In this document: positions 7,163 to 10,063 of the stretch, piece after piece
How positions within the stretch are numbered: the first letter of the stretch is position 1
Layout of the letters: every line of letters starts with the position of its first letter
Assembly: GCA_002343545.1 (NCBI GenBank)
Contig: DDRA01000108.1
Location: forward strand, 3,119 to 13,181
Direction: 5' to 3'
Origin: Bacteriovoracaceae bacterium UBA2428
GTDB taxonomy: Bacteria; Bdellovibrionota; UBA2428
Length of the DNA: 10,063 bases
The notes under the pieces: generated by a model
What the model saw: only the letters and a program-made list of their open reading frames with translations
Database searches by the model: none
What the model was told of the DNA's origin: nothing
Program-made: the position numbers and the translations under genes

Positions 7163-8116
7163 ATGTTTGCCCCTTTCCCGCAGAATCAACTCGCCGGCCG
7201 CCCGCGCCGCGAAGACCATCAGGACGTCCGCGTGGCGGGCCTCGTCACGCCGTACGAAGGCCCCGCGGCCTCCTTCCTCGAGCAAGTCCGCCCGACCGAC
7301 ATCGTCGTCCTGGGTTACCCCGACGACCGCGGCATCGATCGCAACGGCGGACGTCTCGGCGCGGCCGAAGGTCCCGACGAGATCCGTCGACGCCTTTATC
7401 GCCTTACGCCTCCTCCGCAGCGCACCACGACGGACCTTCGGATCTGGGACTTGGGCAACCTGCGAAGCTGGAGCATGGACCTGCTCGAAGCCCAAGAGAA
7501 GGCGCGGGACTTCGTCGCGGACCTTCGCAAGACGGGCGCCCGCATCCTGAGCCTTGGCGGCGGCCACGACTGGGCCTACTCCGATTTCCAGGGCTTCGAA
7601 GGACACGTCATCAACTTCGACGCGCACCTCGACGTGCGGCCGCTTCCCAACGAGGACGAGCTGAAGGGCCATAGCGGCACGCCCTTCCGCCGCATCCTCG
7701 AAGAAAACAAGCAGGGCAAGACTCGCGTCAGCGCCGTCGGACTCCAGCGGACCTCGAACGCCCGCGCCCACCTCGAGTGGGCCGAAGGTCATCGCGTCAC
7801 GCCGCTTTTCCTCGAAGAATTGCCTTGGGACTTGCCCCGCCAACTCGAGCTCGTCCGCAACAAGCTCGAGCTCGGGCCGAAGGCCGGCGCGCTGGGCCTC
7901 AGTATCGACATGGACGCCTTCCCGCAGCACATCTCGCCGGGCGTTTCGGCGCCGCAGCCTTTCGGCCTCGATCCCACGCTCGTCCTGACCCTCGTGCGCG
8001 AACTCAAGGCGAGCACCCGTCAACTCGGACTCTACGAGACGAGTCCGCGACTCGACGTCGACGGATCGACGGCGCGGCTCGCGGCGCGCTTGGCCTACGA
8101 ATTCCTCTTCGCCTAA
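7163..8116 (+). CDS. Arginase-fold ureohydrolase, most like formimidoylglutamase
   Basis: This 317-residue enzyme is of the manganese-dependent arginase/agmatinase/formimidoylglutamase superfamily. Formimidoylglutamase (HutG) splits N-formimino-glutamate into glutamate and formamide in histidine breakdown. All six expected metal ligands are visible: His135 in SLGGGHD, Asp153/His155/Asp157 in NFDAHLD, and Asp249/Asp251 in SIDMDAF. Features favouring the formimidoylglutamase branch over arginase or agmatinase are NGGRLGAAEGPDEIR (61-75), Arg159 just after DAHLD, SGTPFR (171-176) and SPGVSAP (258-264). No other histidine-degradation gene is nearby, so the substrate stays inferential; a related guanidino or amidino compound is possible. 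GGAGG 4 bases before the ATG supports the start. The gene converges on 8202-9272 across a long palindrome. Confidence 0.88.
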   Translation: MFAPFPQNQLAGRPRREDHQDVRVAGLVTPYEGPAASFLEQVRPTDIVVLGYPDDRGIDRNGGRLGAAEGPDEIRRRLYRLTPPPQRTTTDLRIWDLGNLRSWSMDLLEAQEKARDFVADLRKTGARILSLGGGHDWAYSDFQGFEGHVINFDAHLDVRPLPNEDELKGHSGTPFRRILEENKQGKTRVSAVGLQRTSNARAHLEWAEGHRVTPLFLEELPWDLPRQLELVRNKLELGPKAGALGLSIDMDAFPQHISPGVSAPQPFGLDPTLVLTLVRELKASTRQLGLYETSPRLDVDGSTARLAARLAYEFLFA

Positions 8117-8124
8117 AAAGGTTA

Positions 8125-8203
8125 AAAGGCGTCAGGTTCCTTTTGGTTCAGCGCACGCGTCATAATGACGCAGTTGCTGAACCAAAAGGAACCTGACGCC
8201 TTT
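8125..8203. repeat. 79-base near-perfect palindrome between convergent genes
   Basis: The outer arms 8125-8152 and 8176-8203 are perfect 28-bp inverted copies (left arm begins AAAGGCGTCAGGTTCC). The centre holds a second perfect arm pair, GCGTCAT (8157-8163) and ATGACGC (8165-8171), around a single base at 8164 that is also the exact midpoint of the outer arms. Only 4 bases on each side (8153-8156, 8172-8175) break the symmetry. GCGTCA recurs in the outer and inner arms. The element starts 9 bases after the arginase-fold stop and its right end covers two bases of the TAA of the minus gene. Read leftward, the hairpin is followed by a T-rich run (TTT, TAACC, TTTTT), so it can work as a terminator for the minus gene. 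Rightward the T-run is poor. Its size is unusual for a plain terminator and suggests a REP- or MITE-like element. Confidence 0.85.
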
Positions 8204-9272
8204 AGTGTTTGTGGTCGTGGCCGCCGTGGTCATGGCCGTCGTTTTTGGAGTGCCCGGGCGGCAGTTCGTCGGCGACCCTCGGAGTTGCCTTGGGAATCTC
8301 TCCGAAGAGCGTCTGATCGCTTTTCTCGCCCGTCAGGAAACGGCCCTTCGCACCGAGTTCGACGCGCTGGTCTTTGCCCTTCGGCTCCACGAAGTCTTGG
8401 CCGACGCGGGTCTGGATGAAACGCACCCCGGCCCCCTCTTGCTTGACGCGGATCTTGCCGACTTTGCCGTCGACGCTCACGTAGAGCTCGTTCTTGCCGT
8501 AATCGTAGGACCAGGCTTCGGCGCGGCCGCCGAGATCGGTCTCGAGCTTCTTGCCGAGGGCAGTCGCGTAGAACTCGTCGTCGACCGGGGTGAGCGAGCC
8601 CCGATCCGCGTCCTTTTCCTTGAGACGCGCTTCCCGCGTGCGCCCGAAAACGCCGGGCAGCTTGGGGATCTTCGTCGGCGCGGCCGTTGCGGTCTCGCCC
8701 TTGGGATCGGCGGCCGAAAGCGCGGTCGACGGAGGGGCCGACGCGCCCAAAGCCGCGCTCTTCTGGGCCGCGGTCAGGGTGTCGATCGCTTTCCGCATCG
8801 ACACGTTCGCGTCGAGCGAGAGGAGAAAGAGATTCCGGCGCAAAGGCTTATGTTCGGACCGAACGGCCTGGACGGCGAGCTCGAGCTTAGGTCGATTCTG
8901 CAGGTCCGAGATCGGCGTCTTCTTGAGCCGCGCCTCCAAGTCCGCCAGGGTTTTCGCCCGCCCTTCGTAACGTCGGCGAAGGGCCAAGTAAGGCGCGACG
9001 AACTCGGTGACCCGGGACTCGAGAACCTTGGGCGCCAGGGCATCGACCAAACGAGGATCCACGTCCGAGAAGGACTTTTCCTTCTCCGGCAAGATGCCCT
9101 CGAAAAACTCGGGATAAGCGCGGAACTCCGCGAGGAGCGACTTCAAGGCGTCACGGTCCGAGGCGACGGGAGCGCTCGGTTTCGAGGCCGGGTTCGGAGC
9201 CTGGGCAAGGGCCGGCGTCGCCACCCAAAACATGACAAGGCTCAGGCGAGCGAACAGGCCCATACGCGACAC
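8202..9272 (-). CDS. Secreted Ala-rich protein with histidine-rich C-terminus, function unknown
   Basis: This 356-residue protein matches no family I recognise. It has a signal peptide (hydrophobic LSLVMFWVATPALA, cleavage likely after Ala23). A helical, charged domain follows at roughly 40-170. Next is an Ala/Pro/Thr/Ser-rich linker around 170-210 that looks disordered, and a C-terminal domain with beta-like text such as ELYVSVDGKVGKIRVKQ. The last 17 residues contain six histidines alternating with Asp and Gly (ending GHDHGGHDHKH), a likely divalent-metal-binding tail. The first codon may be GTG at 9272 or ATG at 9263; both keep the signal peptide and neither has a strong ribosome binding site. 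It lies 32 bases downstream of the GH15 gene, so probably the same transcript. The stop codon is partly formed by the palindrome at 8125-8203. Confidence 0.75.
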   Translation of the reverse strand: MSRMGLFARLSLVMFWVATPALAQAPNPASKPSAPVASDRDALKSLLAEFRAYPEFFEGILPEKEKSFSDVDPRLVDALAPKVLESRVTEFVAPYLALRRRYEGRAKTLADLEARLKKTPISDLQNRPKLELAVQAVRSEHKPLRRNLFLLSLDANVSMRKAIDTLTAAQKSAALGASAPPSTALSAADPKGETATAAPTKIPKLPGVFGRTREARLKEKDADRGSLTPVDDEFYATALGKKLETDLGGRAEAWSYDYGKNELYVSVDGKVGKIRVKQEGAGVRFIQTRVGQDFVEPKGKDQRVELGAKGRFLTGEKSDQTLFGEIPKATPRVADELPPGHSKNDGHDHGGHDHKH

Positions 9273-9304
9273 CCCGTTGCGAGTTCCTCGATCCCGTCGG
9301 TCCC

Positions 9305-10063
9305 TCAGCGGGAGCGAGTCAGACTGAGAATATCAGGCCGGACATCCTTGCGAGCCGCCAGGAGCTTGACGTACTCGCCGTGCGTCCAACCGAGCGGCGT
9401 CGCCGCTCCCGTGGGAAGCCCCTGACGGGCCCCCGAGTCCCAAACTTGCTCGGGCAACATGTACGAGGGAGTCGCGAATCCTTCCATCGCCTCGACGTAG
9501 GGAACGAGACTCTCTTTCGCCGAAAGGCGATCGAAGCCCGACTCCAAGCGGTAGGCGAGTTCGAAGTTCGCGCGCTCGCCCGTGAGGAAAGGCCAGAGCA
9601 TCCCTTTCGTCTGGCGATTGTTCTCGTCATCGTAGTTGTAAAGGTCGCCCGTGTAGCGGAAGTAGCCGGGGCCGTGGCGCGTCTCGACCTTCAGGACGCG
9701 ATCGTACTCGTGGACCGTTTCCATGACGTGGTAGTCGAGGGCCTTGCGCACGCCCAAGCGTACGAGCTCCAAGAAACCGCCGTCCAAAATGTCTTTCTCG
9801 CGAAGCGTATCGCCGCCGTTGGAAAGTCGGATCCGGGCGTCGTCGTTCGGATCCCAGCTTTGATCGGGGGATCCGGCGGCTTCGATCCGGACGTAATACT
9901 TGCCGTTGCCGTGCTTGCCGCTCGTCGTGAAAGTCCAGGCTTCGAGGTTATCCCCCGGCTTGGAGCTCCAGGCGTCCGCCGTGTCCCAGTAACGTCGCGC
10001 GCGGGCCGTATCTCCGACCGCCTCGGCGATCGATCCCGCCGACCAACGCGCCGACATCTGCGC
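9305..10063 (-). CDS. GH15 glucoamylase-like glycoside hydrolase, C-terminal part only
   Basis: About 252 C-terminal residues are visible, and the frame runs off the right edge. The text matches the (alpha/alpha)6 barrel of family 15 glucan 1,4-alpha-glucosidases: FLELVRLGVRKALDYHVMET, a GPGYFRYTGDLYNYDD stretch, GMLWPFLTGERANFELAY, then MLPEQVWDSG and GAATPLGWTHGEYVKLLAAR. The Glu of PEQVWD (codon at 9449-9451) aligns with the catalytic base of bacterial glucoamylases; the general acid would be upstream, outside the window. Such enzymes release glucose from non-reducing ends of alpha-glucans. Cellular location cannot be judged without the N-terminus. The gene precedes a signal-peptide protein by 32 bases, likely one operon. 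An internal ATG at 10057 should not be taken as the start, because codons continue upstream to the edge. Confidence 0.9.
   Translation of the reverse strand, partial: AQMSARWSAGSIAEAVGDTARARRYWDTADAWSSKPGDNLEAWTFTTSGKHGNGKYYVRIEAAGSPDQSWDPNDDARIRLSNGGDTLREKDILDGGFLELVRLGVRKALDYHVMETVHEYDRVLKVETRHGPGYFRYTGDLYNYDDENNRQTKGMLWPFLTGERANFELAYRLESGFDRLSAKESLVPYVEAMEGFATPSYMLPEQVWDSGARQGLPTGAATPLGWTHGEYVKLLAARKDVRPDILSLTRSR

Noticed and set aside
7109..8023. Minus-strand open frame of 304 codons opposite the arginase-fold gene
   Set aside because: The plus strand encodes all six metal ligands in family-typical motifs; the minus reading is a shadow.
8165..8419. Small plus-strand open frame starting inside the palindrome
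   Set aside because: The ATG is created by the inner palindrome arm, no ribosome binding site precedes it, and the rest runs antisense to the His-tailed gene.
8205..9425. Plus-strand open frame of 406 codons over the His-tailed gene and the GH15 end
   Set aside because: The GH15 motifs on the minus strand are unambiguous, and the plus reading begins inside the His-rich tail codons as valine/alanine-rich text.

Overview
This window is GC-rich DNA (over 60% G+C by eye), densely packed with genes. The best lineage clue is a TIGR02147/DUF4423-type transcription factor followed by a secreted protein with an N-terminal GNGGD motif. I associate that pairing with Bdellovibrionota and, for the regulator, Fibrobacter-like bacteria. 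Signal peptides, a probable lipoprotein and a periplasm-type secretome fit a Gram-negative cell. The assignment to a GC-rich Bdellovibrionota/Oligoflexia-like organism is an inference, not a demonstration.

Layout. Positions 1-259 hold the 3' end of an unrecognised plus-strand gene that overlaps comF (216-887, plus), a ComF-type phosphoribosyltransferase linked to DNA uptake. comF overlaps tail-to-tail by 11 bases with a minus-strand lipoprotein of the endonuclease/exonuclease/phosphatase fold (877-2025). Next, on the minus strand, comes a translationally coupled pair: the TIGR02147-type regulator (3338-4111) and its downstream secreted GNGGD protein (2154-3341). The regulator has its own candidate promoter with inverted repeats beside it. 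The minus-strand uvrA (4192-7107) lies upstream of that promoter and is divergent from an arginase-fold enzyme most like formimidoylglutamase (7163-8116, plus) across only 55 bases. The right end is a minus-strand pair, the C-terminal part of a GH15 glucoamylase-like enzyme (9305 to the edge) followed by a secreted Ala-rich protein with a His-rich tail (8202-9272).

The most striking non-coding feature is a 79-base near-perfect palindrome at 8125-8203. It lies exactly between the convergent arginase-fold and His-tail genes and has 28-bp perfect arms. It could be a bidirectional terminator, a REP/MITE-type mobile palindrome, or both.

The genes do not form one pathway. They cover DNA uptake and repair (comF, uvrA), amino-acid nitrogen release (arginase fold), glucan hydrolysis (GH15), extracytoplasmic phosphodiester or phosphate-ester cleavage (lipoprotein), and a small regulator/secreted-protein unit of unknown role. 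No stretch over about 130 bases lacks a gene. I saw no tRNA, rRNA, CRISPR array, intact insertion sequence or phage gene.
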